DNA of 64,000 nt, taken from Tenacibaculum discolor. Its GTDB lineage: Bacteria; Bacteroidota; Bacteroidia; Flavobacteriales; Flavobacteriaceae. Below are positions 44,442-54,075 of the stretch, one piece after another (the first letter of the stretch is position 1; each line of letters starts with the position of its first letter). Both the position numbers and the translations under genes were made by a program. The notes below the pieces were generated by a model. It ran no database searches, was not told the DNA's origin, and saw only the letters and a program-made list of their open reading frames with translations. The stretch covers positions 248,001 through 312,000 of the forward strand of contig NZ_RCCS01000007.1 in assembly GCF_003664185.1 (NCBI RefSeq), written 5' to 3'.

Positions 44442-47144
44442 TTAGAATAAAACTCTATCTGGTGGTTTGTTTTTATCCCATTTTAAGTCACTTAATACTG
44501 AAGATTTCACCCCAATAAAGAAATTATAAGATGAGTTAACACCAAAAGGAGTCCAGTTAAAATTGAATCGCCAACTATCTAAATCTCTAGAGAAGTTCAA
44601 TCTTGTGTAGGTAAAAGCGTTGTCTTTGATATCGTAACCAGAAGAAAAACCAACTTTCCATTTAGGAGAAAGCTCAACATCACCACTAAACATTAATGTG
44701 TTATTACCAATTTTACTTTCTAAGCCGTTATCTGTATAGCTCATACTATAAGCTAAATTAAGAGTCCAGGGTATTTTAGCTCTGTATAGCTCGGTTTCTT
44801 TGGTTTCGCTTTCACCTTTTTTATTACCTCTATTGTTAGGAAAGCCATTGGTGGGGCCTATACCTTCTCCAAAAACATCAGGAGTGTCTTGTGCACCATT
44901 ACCATTTTTATTATCTGAGTCATCTTTACCATCTTTATTCTTTTCAAAATCTTTACTAGAAATAGAGTAGTTTGCTGTTACACCCAAATTAGTCATTCTA
45001 AGAAGACTCCCGTTAAATTTATTTATTCTTTGTCCTTTGCTGTTTACTTGGTATGGATCAAAAGTAGCATTCATGTTTAAAGCAAGCTTGTCTTTAAAAA
45101 GACGTGTACCAGCATTTGCTCTTACTGGAGACCAACGTAAACTATCGGCAGCTATGTTGTAGCTTGTGCTAAAATTTAAGTTGTTAAGAATCGTGATTTT
45201 TTTATCTTCTTCATCACTGTCAGGGTCTTTAGGGGCTACTTTAGCTTCTAAAACATTATTTACCGAAATACCAATAGAGTTTGAAACTCCACTTCCTGGT
45301 GTTCCATAAATACCACCTTCAAAAGGAGAATAGGTTAATAAGTCATTAGGATCAGAGCTTTGACGAACTGTTAAATCGTAATCATCAGCAAAATTTGGAC
45401 GATATCCGTATGAAATAGAGGGTCTAACTGTATGACGAATTGCTTTTAAACGTCCTTTTTTAAAGTTAAATGTACCGTATATGTTTGTAGATAGAGAAAC
45501 ACCAAAGTTATATTCATTATAACGAGTAAAACCACTGATAGTATCATTAACAGCAGCGCCAAAATTACCATCTTTGTTTACCGCAGTTGGATCGTATCGT
45601 TTTTTAATTTGATCAAAGTACCAAACATCCTTATAGTTTACGCTAGGAGATAGTGTAAAATATTTGAAAGCTTTTAAACTTGTGTTTGTACTTAAATTAT
45701 GTTGAACTCCTTTTTTTGCTGTTTTAAACATTTTAGAAGTGAAAAACTCATCATCAGTAGTATTAATCTGGTATTGACCTTGCATACTATAGTTAAGTCC
45801 CATTCGCTGAATAGCGTTCTTTTTAATTCCTCCCTTTCCTGCAAATGGATAAATACGATCCATATTAAGTTGTAAAGAAGGAAGTGTCATGGTAATAGAC
45901 TCGGTGTTGGTATTTTGTGAGTGAGTAGCTGTTACACTAACATTAAAAGGAGTGCCAACAAAGTTTTTATAGTAAGAAATAGAAGAACTCAATGTATTGT
46001 TTAAAAACTGAGAACTATTAAATTCGTTCAAAGACTGACGATAATATTTACTACTTCCTAGATTAACAGAGGCAGAAAAACGAGAGTTAGGGCTTGATTT
46101 AGCATCCTGACTATGACTCCATCTAAGGTTAAAATTAGTAGATTTTTGATAATCGCTTAAACCACGTATACCTTGAATAATATTTTCAAAACGAACACTA
46201 AAATTTCCACTAAATTTATAACGAACATAATAGTTGGAGGAAGCATTTAATCCCCAACTACCATTAGTGTATAAATCCCCTAATACAGTTAAATCAAAAT
46301 AGTCGCTTAAAGCAAAATAGTATCCTCCATTTTGCATAAAAAAACCTTGGTTATTACTTTCTCCCCAAGAAGGAATAATAAAACCAGAGGTTCTCTTATC
46401 TGTTAAAGGAAAATAAGCAAAAGGTAAATAAACAGGAGTTGGTACATCTGCTAGTACTAAATTACTACCACCAACAATAATTTTTTTACCAGGAACTAGT
46501 TTTGCTTTATTTGTTTGAATATAATAATCTGGAATTTTCTTTTTTGAAGTAGTAAAACGTAACCTTCGCATATATATGGTAGAATCGTTTACTCGTTTTG
46601 TTTTCTCTCCGTAAGTAATAATCCCTGCTTGATCAGTTTTAACACCATAAACTAAAGCCTTTTTTGTTTTAAAGTTAAACAAAATAGAATCTTGTTCAGA
46701 TTCTTGTCCACCTTGTTTAAATTGAGGTCTTTGATGATACCCTGTACTATCTTTTATACCTTTAGCGTATACCATATTGTTTTTATAATCTAGAATAATA
46801 ATTCCAGCTTTTAAATCAATATCAGTATAAGTTACATGGGCTTTATTATATAAGGTAATAGTTTTGTCTTTGGCACTTTGTATAGTATAATCTTCAGCAT
46901 CGTGAGTAATTATACCATCAATTACTTCTTTTGGTTTAATAGAGTCGTTAGCAATAGTGTCTCTTTTTTTGTTAACAAGAGCATTATTTTTTAAACCAAT
47001 TAAGGTGTCTTTAGGACTAGAAAAAATAGAGTCTTTATTAGGTTTTTGAGGAGTAATGCCTTTCTTGCCAAATTCTTGCGCATTACTTAATTGAAAACAA
47101 AAAAGATAGAAAGCTAAAAGTATGTAAGTTGGATTTGCTCGCAA
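44442..47144 (-). CDS. lptD: LPS-assembly outer-membrane protein LptD
   Basis: LptD inserts lipopolysaccharide into the outer leaflet. A signal peptide (residues about 1-22, ending LSNAQ) is followed by an OstA-like jellyroll (about 85-190: AHVTYTDIDLKAG) and a long beta-barrel to the C-terminus. The 900 residues fit Bacteroidota LptD. The start is a TTG at 47144; no ATG lies between an upstream in-frame stop and the signal peptide. It converges with ridA's neighbour region and diverges from an amidase. Confidence 0.88.
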   Translation of the reverse strand: MRANPTYILLAFYLFCFQLSNAQEFGKKGITPQKPNKDSIFSSPKDTLIGLKNNALVNKKRDTIANDSIKPKEVIDGIITHDAEDYTIQSAKDKTITLYNKAHVTYTDIDLKAGIIILDYKNNMVYAKGIKDSTGYHQRPQFKQGGQESEQDSILFNFKTKKALVYGVKTDQAGIITYGEKTKRVNDSTIYMRRLRFTTSKKKIPDYYIQTNKAKLVPGKKIIVGGSNLVLADVPTPVYLPFAYFPLTDKRTSGFIIPSWGESNNQGFFMQNGGYYFALSDYFDLTVLGDLYTNGSWGLNASSNYYVRYKFSGNFSVRFENIIQGIRGLSDYQKSTNFNLRWSHSQDAKSSPNSRFSASVNLGSSKYYRQSLNEFNSSQFLNNTLSSSISYYKNFVGTPFNVSVTATHSQNTNTESITMTLPSLQLNMDRIYPFAGKGGIKKNAIQRMGLNYSMQGQYQINTTDDEFFTSKMFKTAKKGVQHNLSTNTSLKAFKYFTLSPSVNYKDVWYFDQIKKRYDPTAVNKDGNFGAAVNDTISGFTRYNEYNFGVSLSTNIYGTFNFKKGRLKAIRHTVRPSISYGYRPNFADDYDLTVRQSSDPNDLLTYSPFEGGIYGTPGSGVSNSIGISVNNVLEAKVAPKDPDSDEEDKKITILNNLNFSTSYNIAADSLRWSPVRANAGTRLFKDKLALNMNATFDPYQVNSKGQRINKFNGSLLRMTNLGVTANYSISSKDFEKNKDGKDDSDNKNGNGAQDTPDVFGEGIGPTNGFPNNRGNKKGESETKETELYRAKIPWTLNLAYSMSYTDNGLESKIGNNTLMFSGDVELSPKWKVGFSSGYDIKDNAFTYTRLNFSRDLDSWRFNFNWTPFGVNSSYNFFIGVKSSVLSDLKWDKNKPPDRVLF

Positions 47145-47216
47145 TATTATTAATACTATTTTTGTGTTATATTTAAAAACTTTGGCGTGCTATTTGAATG
47201 CCTATATTTTAAAAAC

Positions 47217-47224
47217 CAAAAATA
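47217..47224 (-). promoter_or_regulatory. lptD -7 box
   Basis: The minus strand reads TATTTTTG (TAnnTTTG), about 73 bases before the TTG start. The divergent amidase ATG is only 15 bases away on the other strand. Confidence 0.45.
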
Positions 47225-47238
47225 GTTAAATTTTATTG

Positions 47239-48429
47239 ATGCAATTCTTAAATTTCCGTAAATATAATATCTCAAAATTAAGCTTAATCATTCTAACCTC
47301 TTTAACTATTTTATATGGAGGAATATTATCGGTTTCAGCACAAAAAAAATATACTGTTGTCTTAGATGCAGGGCATGGAGGAAAAGACCCTGGAAACCTA
47401 GGAAATGGTTTTAGAGAAAAAAACATAGCTTTAAGAGTAGCACTAGATGTAGGTAAGGAGTTGTTAACTTCAAAGGATATTGAAGTAGTTTATACTCGTA
47501 AAAAAGATGTTTTTGTTGAGTTACACAACCGTGCTAAAATAGCAAATGATAAGAAAGCAGATTTATTTGTATCCATCCACTGTGATGCTTTTAGAAGACC
47601 TGATCCGCACGGAGCAAGTACTTTTGTGTTAGGATTGAGTGGAAATAAAGAGAACTTAGAGATTGCTAAGAAAGAGAACTCGGTAATTTTATTAGAGGAT
47701 AATTATAAGCAGAATTATGATTATGACCCAAATTCACCAGAATCAGTAATAGGATTGTCTGTACTACAAGAAGAAAACCTTGAAAATAGCTTAGGAATTG
47801 CAGGTTTAGTTCAAAATAACTTTGTAGCTATAAAAAGAAATAATAGAAAGGTAAAACAAGCAAATTTTTTAGTGTTAAGAGAAACTGTTATGCCAAGTGT
47901 TCTAATAGAGTTAGGTTTTTTAACAAATAAAAATGAAGGTAAATTTCTAAATTCTAGAAAAGGGCAAATAAGAATGGCCAAATCAATAGCTCAAGCAATA
48001 AGAAAGTATTTTGAGCGATTAAAGCTGAATACAATTAGTGAAACTTTAACAGTTAATGCGCCGTTAGTAGAAAATGAAATTTCTAAACCAGTTGTAAAAA
48101 AAGAAGTACCTAAGCAAGTGGTTAAAAAAGAAACTAGACCAAAGGCAAAAACTACAGAACCAAAAACCGTATCAAAAGGAGTTGTGTTTAGAGTACAAAT
48201 AGCAGCGTCTAGAAAAAAACTTTCAACAAAGAGTTTTAAAGGGTTAGAAAACGTTGAGTCTTTATTTATAGATGATTACTACAAATATTACTACGGAAAT
48301 TCACCAAGTTTATCTGGAATAAAGAAGGTTTTACCAGAGGTAAGAAGTAAAGGATATAAAGATGCTTGGGTAGTCGCTTTTAAAAATGGAAAGCGAGTTT
48401 CAATAAAAGAAGCACTGAAAAACCGTTAA
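47239..48429 (+). CDS. N-acetylmuramoyl-L-alanine amidase with SPOR-like tail
   Basis: The enzyme cleaves the peptide from peptidoglycan glycan strands, usually at division. After a signal peptide (ending SVSAQ), the Amidase_3 domain has VLDAGHGGKDPG (His46), Glu60, SIHCDA (His114) and IELGFLTN. A Lys/Pro/Val linker leads to a C-terminal SPOR-like part (about 315-390: VVFRVQIAASRKKL), which would bind denuded glycan at the septum. The ATG at 47239 is used; a TTG at 47236 is just upstream. Confidence 0.92.
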   Translation: MQFLNFRKYNISKLSLIILTSLTILYGGILSVSAQKKYTVVLDAGHGGKDPGNLGNGFREKNIALRVALDVGKELLTSKDIEVVYTRKKDVFVELHNRAKIANDKKADLFVSIHCDAFRRPDPHGASTFVLGLSGNKENLEIAKKENSVILLEDNYKQNYDYDPNSPESVIGLSVLQEENLENSLGIAGLVQNNFVAIKRNNRKVKQANFLVLRETVMPSVLIELGFLTNKNEGKFLNSRKGQIRMAKSIAQAIRKYFERLKLNTISETLTVNAPLVENEISKPVVKKEVPKQVVKKETRPKAKTTEPKTVSKGVVFRVQIAASRKKLSTKSFKGLENVESLFIDDYYKYYYGNSPSLSGIKKVLPEVRSKGYKDAWVVAFKNGKRVSIKEALKNR

Positions 48430-48494
48430 TTTAGAGGTGTTCTATATTTATACTCCCAAAATTATTATTATTTTCGCTCGTATAAATATATTCT

Positions 48495-49460
48495 ATGTCT
48501 AAAGAACTAAAAACAGGAATTGTTGCTGTCGTTGTTATTGCGCTATTTATTTGGGGTTATAACTTCTTAAAAGGACAAGATTTGTTCAGTGCTAATGCAA
48601 GGCACTTTTTTGTAGAGTACAATAATATTAATGGTCTTAACGAAGCTAGCTCTGTTACCATTAATGGCTTGAAAGTAGGAAAAGTAGATGAAATTAGATT
48701 CAATGATAATCCAGATAAAAAAGGAAACTTAATTGTTAAAATTTCATTAGATACCGACTTTAATTTCTCAAAAAATAGTATTGCTAAGATTTACTCAGCA
48801 AGCTTAATGGGAGGTCAAAATTTAGCAATTGTTCCTAAATATGATGGAGAAATAGCTAAGTCAGGAGATTATTTAAAAGGAGAGGTTGAGTCAGATATAT
48901 TTTCATCAGTAGGTGAAAAATTAAACCCTATTCAAGCAAAGCTAGAAAATGTTTTAGTAGGAGCAGATTCTTTGTTAATAGGATTTAATCAAGTATTAGA
49001 CGAAAAATCTCGTCAGAGTTTAAACAGAAGTATTTTAGGTTTAGAAGGGACTATTTCTGATGTTCGTAAAACATTATCTTCTGTAAATTCATTATTAGCA
49101 GATAATAAAGGTAACTTAAATGCTACCTTGGCTAATACCAAAAAGATAACTGACAATTTTTCTAAAGTATCAGATGATTTAGCAAATGCTAACTTAGGAG
49201 AATCAGTAAAAAAACTAGAAGCTACTTTAGCAAATGTTAATGGTTTATTAGCTAATATGAAATCAGGAAAAGGAACTCTAGGGAAGTTAATGACTGATGA
49301 AAAAATGTATACTAATCTTACCAATGCTTCAAAAGAGTTAGAAGAGTTGTTAAGAGAAATGAAACTAAACCCAAAACGTTTTGTACACTTCTCATTATTT
49401 GGGAAAAAAGCAAAGCCGTATAACGAAGAGAATAATACCAAAAATGTAAGTAATAAATAA
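48495..49460 (+). CDS. MlaD / MCE family protein
   Basis: An N-terminal membrane helix (residues about 8-25) anchors an MCE domain (about 37-115: FVEYNNINGLNEASSVTINGLKVGKVDEI in parts) and a long helical tail with FSKVSDDLANANLG and KSGKGTLGKLM. MCE proteins carry phospholipids between membranes. The usual ABC partners MlaE and MlaF are not adjacent. It follows the amidase gene in the same direction. Confidence 0.9.
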   Translation: MSKELKTGIVAVVVIALFIWGYNFLKGQDLFSANARHFFVEYNNINGLNEASSVTINGLKVGKVDEIRFNDNPDKKGNLIVKISLDTDFNFSKNSIAKIYSASLMGGQNLAIVPKYDGEIAKSGDYLKGEVESDIFSSVGEKLNPIQAKLENVLVGADSLLIGFNQVLDEKSRQSLNRSILGLEGTISDVRKTLSSVNSLLADNKGNLNATLANTKKITDNFSKVSDDLANANLGESVKKLEATLANVNGLLANMKSGKGTLGKLMTDEKMYTNLTNASKELEELLREMKLNPKRFVHFSLFGKKAKPYNEENNTKNVSNK

Positions 49461-49505
49461 GCTTACGTTTTTATAAATCTAACAAAACTTAATAATTAAA
49501 GAACG

Positions 49506-50825
49506 ATGGAGAAATACGTACCAAACATTTTTTTTGCACTTATTTTAATTGCAGGTATCGGGTATTTTGTAATGAATGTTCGTAAGTTAATACGAAACAT
49601 CAAATTAGGAAAAGACATTGATAGAACGGATAGAAAGCCTGAGCGATGGAAAAACATGGCAAAAATAGCTTTAGGGCAATATAAAATGGTACGACGTCCA
49701 GTTTCAGGTATCTTACATATAGTTGTATATGTTGGGTTTATTTTAATCAATATCGAAATGTTAGAAATCGTTATTGATGGATTATTTGGTACACATCGTG
49801 TTTTTCAACCAATTATTGGAGATGCTTTATACGGGTTCTTGATAGGAAACTTTGAAGTGTTAGCATTACTAGTTTTTGTAGCTGTAACAATTTTTTGGTT
49901 CCGTAGAAATATAGAGAAAGTAAAACGTTTTTGGAACAAAGAAATGGAAGGTTGGCCAAAGAATGATGGTAATATTATTCTATATTTTGAAATGGTATTA
50001 ATGACTTTGTTCTTGGTAATGAATGCGACAGATGTACATTTTCAAGAAGCAGGAGTAGGAAATGTAGTTTCTCAGTTTATAGCACCTTGGTTTGATGGTT
50101 TTTCTAATGAATCGTTGCATACTATTGAAAAAACAGCTTGGTGGTTACATATCGTAGGAATTTTAATTTTCTTAAACTATTTATACTACTCTAAGCACTT
50201 ACATATTTTATTAGCTTTCCCTAACACGTTTTTTGCAAACTTAAATCCTAAAGGACAGTTTAATAACTTAGAAGCGGTAACGAAGGAAGTAAAAATGATG
50301 ATGGATCCAGACGCTGACCCATATGCTATGCCTGAAGAAGGAGAAGAAGAAGGGGAGCCAGAAAAATTTGGAGCCTCTGATGTAACTGATTTAAACTGGG
50401 TGCAGTTAATGAACGCATACACTTGTACCGAGTGTGGGCGTTGTACATCATCTTGTCCTGCAAACTTAACAGGAAAAGAATTATCACCACGTGCTATTAT
50501 GATGAAAACACGTGACCGTTTAGAAGAAGTAGGAAAGAATATTGATGAAAATGGAGGTGAGTTTAAAGATGACGGAAAGCAATTATTAAACGATTATATT
50601 ACTCCAGAAGAATTATGGGCATGTACAAGTTGTAATGCTTGTGTGCAAGAATGTCCTATTGGTATCGATCCATTATCTATTATTATGGATATGCGTCGTT
50701 ATTTAGTAATGGAAGAATCAGCAGCTCCACAGGAGTTAAATATGATGATGACCAATATTGAAAATAATGGAGCGCCTTGGCAGTATAGTCAAATGGATAG
50801 ATTAAACTGGAAAGACGAAGAGTAG
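49506..50825 (+). CDS. Membrane Fe-S protein, heterodisulfide reductase-like
   Basis: About five membrane helices fill residues 5-240 (NIFFALILIAGIGYFVMNV first), a respiratory-reductase-like membrane part. Then come two 4Fe-4S motifs, CTECGRCTSSCP and CTSCNACVQECP, as in GlpC/HdrC/HdrD proteins. It precedes a CCG-domain protein gene, and the two probably form one membrane oxidoreductase that passes electrons from a cytosolic donor to or from quinone. The natural partner is unknown. Confidence 0.9.
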   Translation: MEKYVPNIFFALILIAGIGYFVMNVRKLIRNIKLGKDIDRTDRKPERWKNMAKIALGQYKMVRRPVSGILHIVVYVGFILINIEMLEIVIDGLFGTHRVFQPIIGDALYGFLIGNFEVLALLVFVAVTIFWFRRNIEKVKRFWNKEMEGWPKNDGNIILYFEMVLMTLFLVMNATDVHFQEAGVGNVVSQFIAPWFDGFSNESLHTIEKTAWWLHIVGILIFLNYLYYSKHLHILLAFPNTFFANLNPKGQFNNLEAVTKEVKMMMDPDADPYAMPEEGEEEGEPEKFGASDVTDLNWVQLMNAYTCTECGRCTSSCPANLTGKELSPRAIMMKTRDRLEEVGKNIDENGGEFKDDGKQLLNDYITPEELWACTSCNACVQECPIGIDPLSIIMDMRRYLVMEESAAPQELNMMMTNIENNGAPWQYSQMDRLNWKDEE

Positions 50826-50921
50826 TTTTTAACTATTTCATTCCGTAAAAATTAAAAAATAACCTCGTTAGTTTGAGGTTGTAAACAAAAAAACAGTTCA
50901 ACAATTAAACGATAAAGAATT

Positions 50922-51701
50922 ATGAACGTACCAACAATGGCAGATATGATGGCTCAAGGAAAACAACCAGAAGTGTTGTTTTGGGTAGGAGCTGCAGGAA
51001 GTTATGATGATAGAGCAAAAAAAATAACAAGAGCTTTCGTAAAAATATTACAACAAGCAGGAGTTGATTTTGCAGTATTAGGTACCGAAGAAAGTTCAAC
51101 AGGAGACGCAGCAAAGCGTGCCGGAAACGAGTTTTTATTTCAAATGCAAGCAGTTACTAATATTGAAGTATTAAATGCTTACGAAGTAAAAACGATTGTA
51201 ACTTGCGATCCACATTCATTTAATACTTTAAAAAATGAATATCCTGGATTAGGAGGAAAGTATAAAGTATATCATCACACTCAATATATTAGCAAGTTAA
51301 TTAAAGAAGGACGTTTAACCATCGAAGATGAAAACTTAAATGGAAAACGTTTAACATATCACGATCCATGTTATTTAGGTCGCGCAAATGATGTATATGA
51401 AAGTCCACGTGAATTAATTCGTCGTTTAGGAGTAAAAATGACAGAAATGAAGCGTCATAAGTCAACAGCATTATGTTGTGGAGCAGGAGGAGCACAAATG
51501 TTTAAAGAACCAGAAAAAGGAGATAAAGATATTAATGTGTTGCGAACAGAAGATGCATTAGAAACGAATCCGCAAATTATTGCTACTGGATGCCCTTACT
51601 GTAATACCATGATGACAGACGGTGTAAAATTCAAAGAAAAGGAATCACAAATACAAGTAAAAGATATTGCAGAGTTAATTGCTGAAGCAAATAACCTTTA
51701 G
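50922..51701 (+). CDS. CCG-domain Fe-S protein (HdrB/GlpC-like)
   Basis: The 259-residue protein has a cysteine-rich CCG domain: HDPCYLGR, LCCGAGGAQMF and ATGCPYCNTM. This is the motif set that binds the non-cubane cluster in HdrB. An N-terminal half contains FAVLGTEESSTGD and TCDPHSFNTL. It is paired with the membrane Fe-S protein 96 bases upstream and ends at a terminator. Confidence 0.9.
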   Translation: MNVPTMADMMAQGKQPEVLFWVGAAGSYDDRAKKITRAFVKILQQAGVDFAVLGTEESSTGDAAKRAGNEFLFQMQAVTNIEVLNAYEVKTIVTCDPHSFNTLKNEYPGLGGKYKVYHHTQYISKLIKEGRLTIEDENLNGKRLTYHDPCYLGRANDVYESPRELIRRLGVKMTEMKRHKSTALCCGAGGAQMFKEPEKGDKDINVLRTEDALETNPQIIATGCPYCNTMMTDGVKFKEKESQIQVKDIAELIAEANNL

Positions 51702-51724
51702 TAAAGAAATATAAAGTTTTCTTA

Positions 51725-51756
51725 AAAGTGTGTTACGAGAGTAGCACACTTTTTTC
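51725..51756 (+). terminator. Terminator after the Fe-S pair
   Basis: AAAGTGTGTTAC and GTAGCACACTTT form an imperfect stem around GAGA, followed by a T run. Confidence 0.75.
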
Positions 51757-51801
51757 TTTATAGTAAGTTTGTTGAAAAATAATTATAAAAAATAAAAAAG
51801 A

Positions 51802-52206
51802 ATGAGATACCTTTTTACTTTCCTGTGCTTAGTTTTATTAACATCATGTGATGATACGGATTTATCTATTGATGGAAATGGAACCTTGGCAACAATAACG
51901 TTTAACATTACAAGTACGAGTAATGATAATAATGGAAGAATTAAAACTGTTTTTCTAGAATCAGGTTTTTTTAAGTATGATAACACTACAACAACTAATG
52001 TTTTTCCTTATAAGAAATCATACACAGGTGAAATTAACTTTGCAGCTAATTTAGCCTTTGAATACGAAGATAAAGCCACAGATAACTTTAGTATTTATAC
52101 AATAACAATGGAAATATTTAGAGATAACGTTTTAGTTGACAAAAGAGAATATTTTATAGATAAACCAGGAATAAATGTAGGTTTTGATGCGGTGGTGAAT
52201 AAATAA
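51802..52206 (+). CDS. Small predicted lipoprotein of unknown function
   Basis: A lipobox ends LLTSC at Cys16 and is followed by DDTD, which resembles the surface-export signal of Bacteroidota lipoproteins. The ~118-residue mature part alternates as beta strands (LATITFNITSTS, GEINFAANLAFEYEDKA, SIYTITMEIFRDNVLVDKRE), probably a single sandwich domain. No family is recognised. It is a lone gene with a perfect terminator. Confidence 0.75.
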   Translation: MRYLFTFLCLVLLTSCDDTDLSIDGNGTLATITFNITSTSNDNNGRIKTVFLESGFFKYDNTTTTNVFPYKKSYTGEINFAANLAFEYEDKATDNFSIYTITMEIFRDNVLVDKREYFIDKPGINVGFDAVVNK

Positions 52207-52227
52207 ACCACTCATATACTTTAAGAT

Positions 52228-52257
52228 AAAAGGAAAGCTAAGCTTTCCTTTTTTTAT
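52228..52257 (+). terminator. Terminator after the small lipoprotein gene
   Basis: AAAAGGAAAGCT and AGCTTTCCTTTT form a perfect 12-bp stem with a one-base centre, followed by several T. It abuts the menA promoter region. Confidence 0.8.
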
Positions 52258-52269
52258 GTCTAAAAAACT

Positions 52270-52277
52270 TATCTTTG
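52270..52277 (+). promoter_or_regulatory. menA -7 box
   Basis: TATCTTTG matches TAnnTTTG and ends 17 bases before the ATG at 52295. It lies inside a longer in-frame extension that starts at 52256, so it supports the later start. Confidence 0.5.
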
Positions 52278-52294
52278 AAAATCATACTATCTCA

Positions 52295-53230
52295 ATGAAA
52301 AACTACATAAAAGCAGCACGTTTACGTACCCTACCACTATCTGTTTCAGGAATTATTGTTGGAGCCGCTATAGGTAATTATGATTATATAAATAATTCCG
52401 AAGGTTTTTTTTGTTGCTTTGGTTGTCCATTATTTTTCCAAACAGTAATTTTCTGGTTAGCAATTATAACTACAATCGGTTTTCAAGTATTATCTAACTT
52501 TGCCAATGATTATGGAGATGGTGTAAAAGGCACGGATAATGAAAGAGAAGGAGAAGCACGTATGGTAGCTTCAGGAGCAATTACACCAAAACAAATGAAA
52601 AATGCAATGATTGTTACAGGAGTCGTTACGACTATTATTGCATTTTTACTGATTTATGTTTCCTTTGGAAAAGATAACTTTTTATATTCAGTAATTTTCT
52701 TTGGATTAGGAATAGCATCGATAGTAGCAGCCATAAAATATACTGTTGGGAAGTCTGCTTATGGTTATAGTGGATTTGGAGATGTTTTTGTTTTTATTTT
52801 CTTTGGGTTATTAGCTGTAGTCGGAACATACTTTTTATACACGAAACAACTAAATTTTACAATCTTTCTACCAGCAATCACTGTTGGACTGTTAAGTACA
52901 GCGGTATTGAACTTAAACAATATGCGAGATAGAAAGAATGATGCGGTGTCAGGAAAAAATACGCTTGTGGTAAAAATGGGAGCAGAATCTGCAAAAATGT
53001 ATCATTACTTTCTAATTATAGTGTCTTTTATAGTTGCTTTATTATATACGGTAATCAAGTTTAAATCACCATATCAATTTTTATTTGTTATAGCTTATAT
53101 TCCTCTACTAAAACACCTATTTTTTGTCTATAAAAATAAAGAAGAAGCTCTATTAGATGGGGAGTTAAAAAAAGTAGCTCTTAGTACCTTTTTATTTTCA
53201 ATTTTATTCGGATTAGGTCAAATTTTGTAA
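52295..53230 (+). CDS. menA: 1,4-dihydroxy-2-naphthoate prenyltransferase
   Basis: MenA attaches the isoprenoid tail to dihydroxynaphthoate in menaquinone synthesis. It is an integral membrane UbiA-type protein. It opens MKNYIKAARLRTLPLSVSG, and the first Asp motif is NFANDYGDGVKGTDNER and the second NLNNMRDRKNDAVSGKNTL. About 311 residues and eight or so helices fit. The start at 52295 is set by family N-terminus and promoter. It opens the men cluster that continues to menE. Confidence 0.95.
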   Translation: MKNYIKAARLRTLPLSVSGIIVGAAIGNYDYINNSEGFFCCFGCPLFFQTVIFWLAIITTIGFQVLSNFANDYGDGVKGTDNEREGEARMVASGAITPKQMKNAMIVTGVVTTIIAFLLIYVSFGKDNFLYSVIFFGLGIASIVAAIKYTVGKSAYGYSGFGDVFVFIFFGLLAVVGTYFLYTKQLNFTIFLPAITVGLLSTAVLNLNNMRDRKNDAVSGKNTLVVKMGAESAKMYHYFLIIVSFIVALLYTVIKFKSPYQFLFVIAYIPLLKHLFFVYKNKEEALLDGELKKVALSTFLFSILFGLGQIL

Positions 53231-53252
53231 CTTCCCAAGAAAATTTAACACT

Positions 53253-54071
53253 ATGAGAACTATTTTAGTCTTTTTCGGAGCGTTTCTATTATTTGTTAGC
53301 TGCAATAGTAAAGGAGAGAATCCAAATTCTTATGGAGAGCTTAAAACTTCAGGGAATTTTGATATTACTGAAGAGATTGTAGAATCATCAGAAGTTGCAC
53401 CAGAGAATAAAGAAGTAACAATTGAAAGAAAACTTATTAAAACAGGTGATATTTTATTTGAGACAGATGCTTTATTAGAGACAAGAAATCACATAGAGCA
53501 AGCAGTTAAAAAATATAACGGATACATTTCTGCTGATAACGAGTACAAATCTTCTCAAAATATTACTTCAAATTTAACGGTTAGGATTCCTTCAGAAAGT
53601 TTTGATGCTTTTTTAAATGAGATTTCATCAAAAGTTGAGAGGTTTGATAATAAGAATATTTCTGTAAACGATGTAACAGAACAATTTCTTGATATACAAG
53701 CACGTTTGAAAGTAAAAAAAGAATTAGAACAACGATATAGTGAAATACTAAAAAAAGCTAGTTCGGTAAAAGAAATTTTAGAAGTTGAAAGAGAACTAAC
53801 AAATGTAAGGTCAGAAATAGAGTCGATGGAAGGACGTTTAAAATACTTACAAAATCAAGTGTCGTTTTCAACCTTAACAATTAGGTTTTATAAAAAAGAA
53901 GTAAGTAAAACTTATTCAAAAAGCTTTGGTAGACGTATAGCTGATGCTTTTGGTAATGGAGTAGATAATATAAAATGGTTTTTTATCGGTTTGGTAAACA
54001 TTTGGCCATTTATACTTTTAATAGTTTTACTAATTATATTCATTAAAAAACGAATTAAACGAAAAGAATAA
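53253..54071 (+). CDS. DUF4349 domain lipoprotein
   Basis: A lipobox ends LFVSC at Cys17. The DUF4349 part includes IKTGDILFETDALLETRN, YNGYISADNE, LTVRIPSESFDAFL and a long coiled coil (about 145-205). A C-terminal membrane helix (about 238-263) and a basic tail follow. Membership is clear, function is not known. It lies inside the men cluster but has no known tie to menaquinone. Confidence 0.88.
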   Translation: MRTILVFFGAFLLFVSCNSKGENPNSYGELKTSGNFDITEEIVESSEVAPENKEVTIERKLIKTGDILFETDALLETRNHIEQAVKKYNGYISADNEYKSSQNITSNLTVRIPSESFDAFLNEISSKVERFDNKNISVNDVTEQFLDIQARLKVKKELEQRYSEILKKASSVKEILEVERELTNVRSEIESMEGRLKYLQNQVSFSTLTIRFYKKEVSKTYSKSFGRRIADAFGNGVDNIKWFFIGLVNIWPFILLIVLLIIFIKKRIKRKE

Positions 54072-54075
54072 ATAC

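Noticed and set aside
50861-50880. Hairpin AACCTC/GAGGTT between the Fe-S genes
   Set aside because: The stem is only six pairs and no T run follows, so it is not called a terminator.
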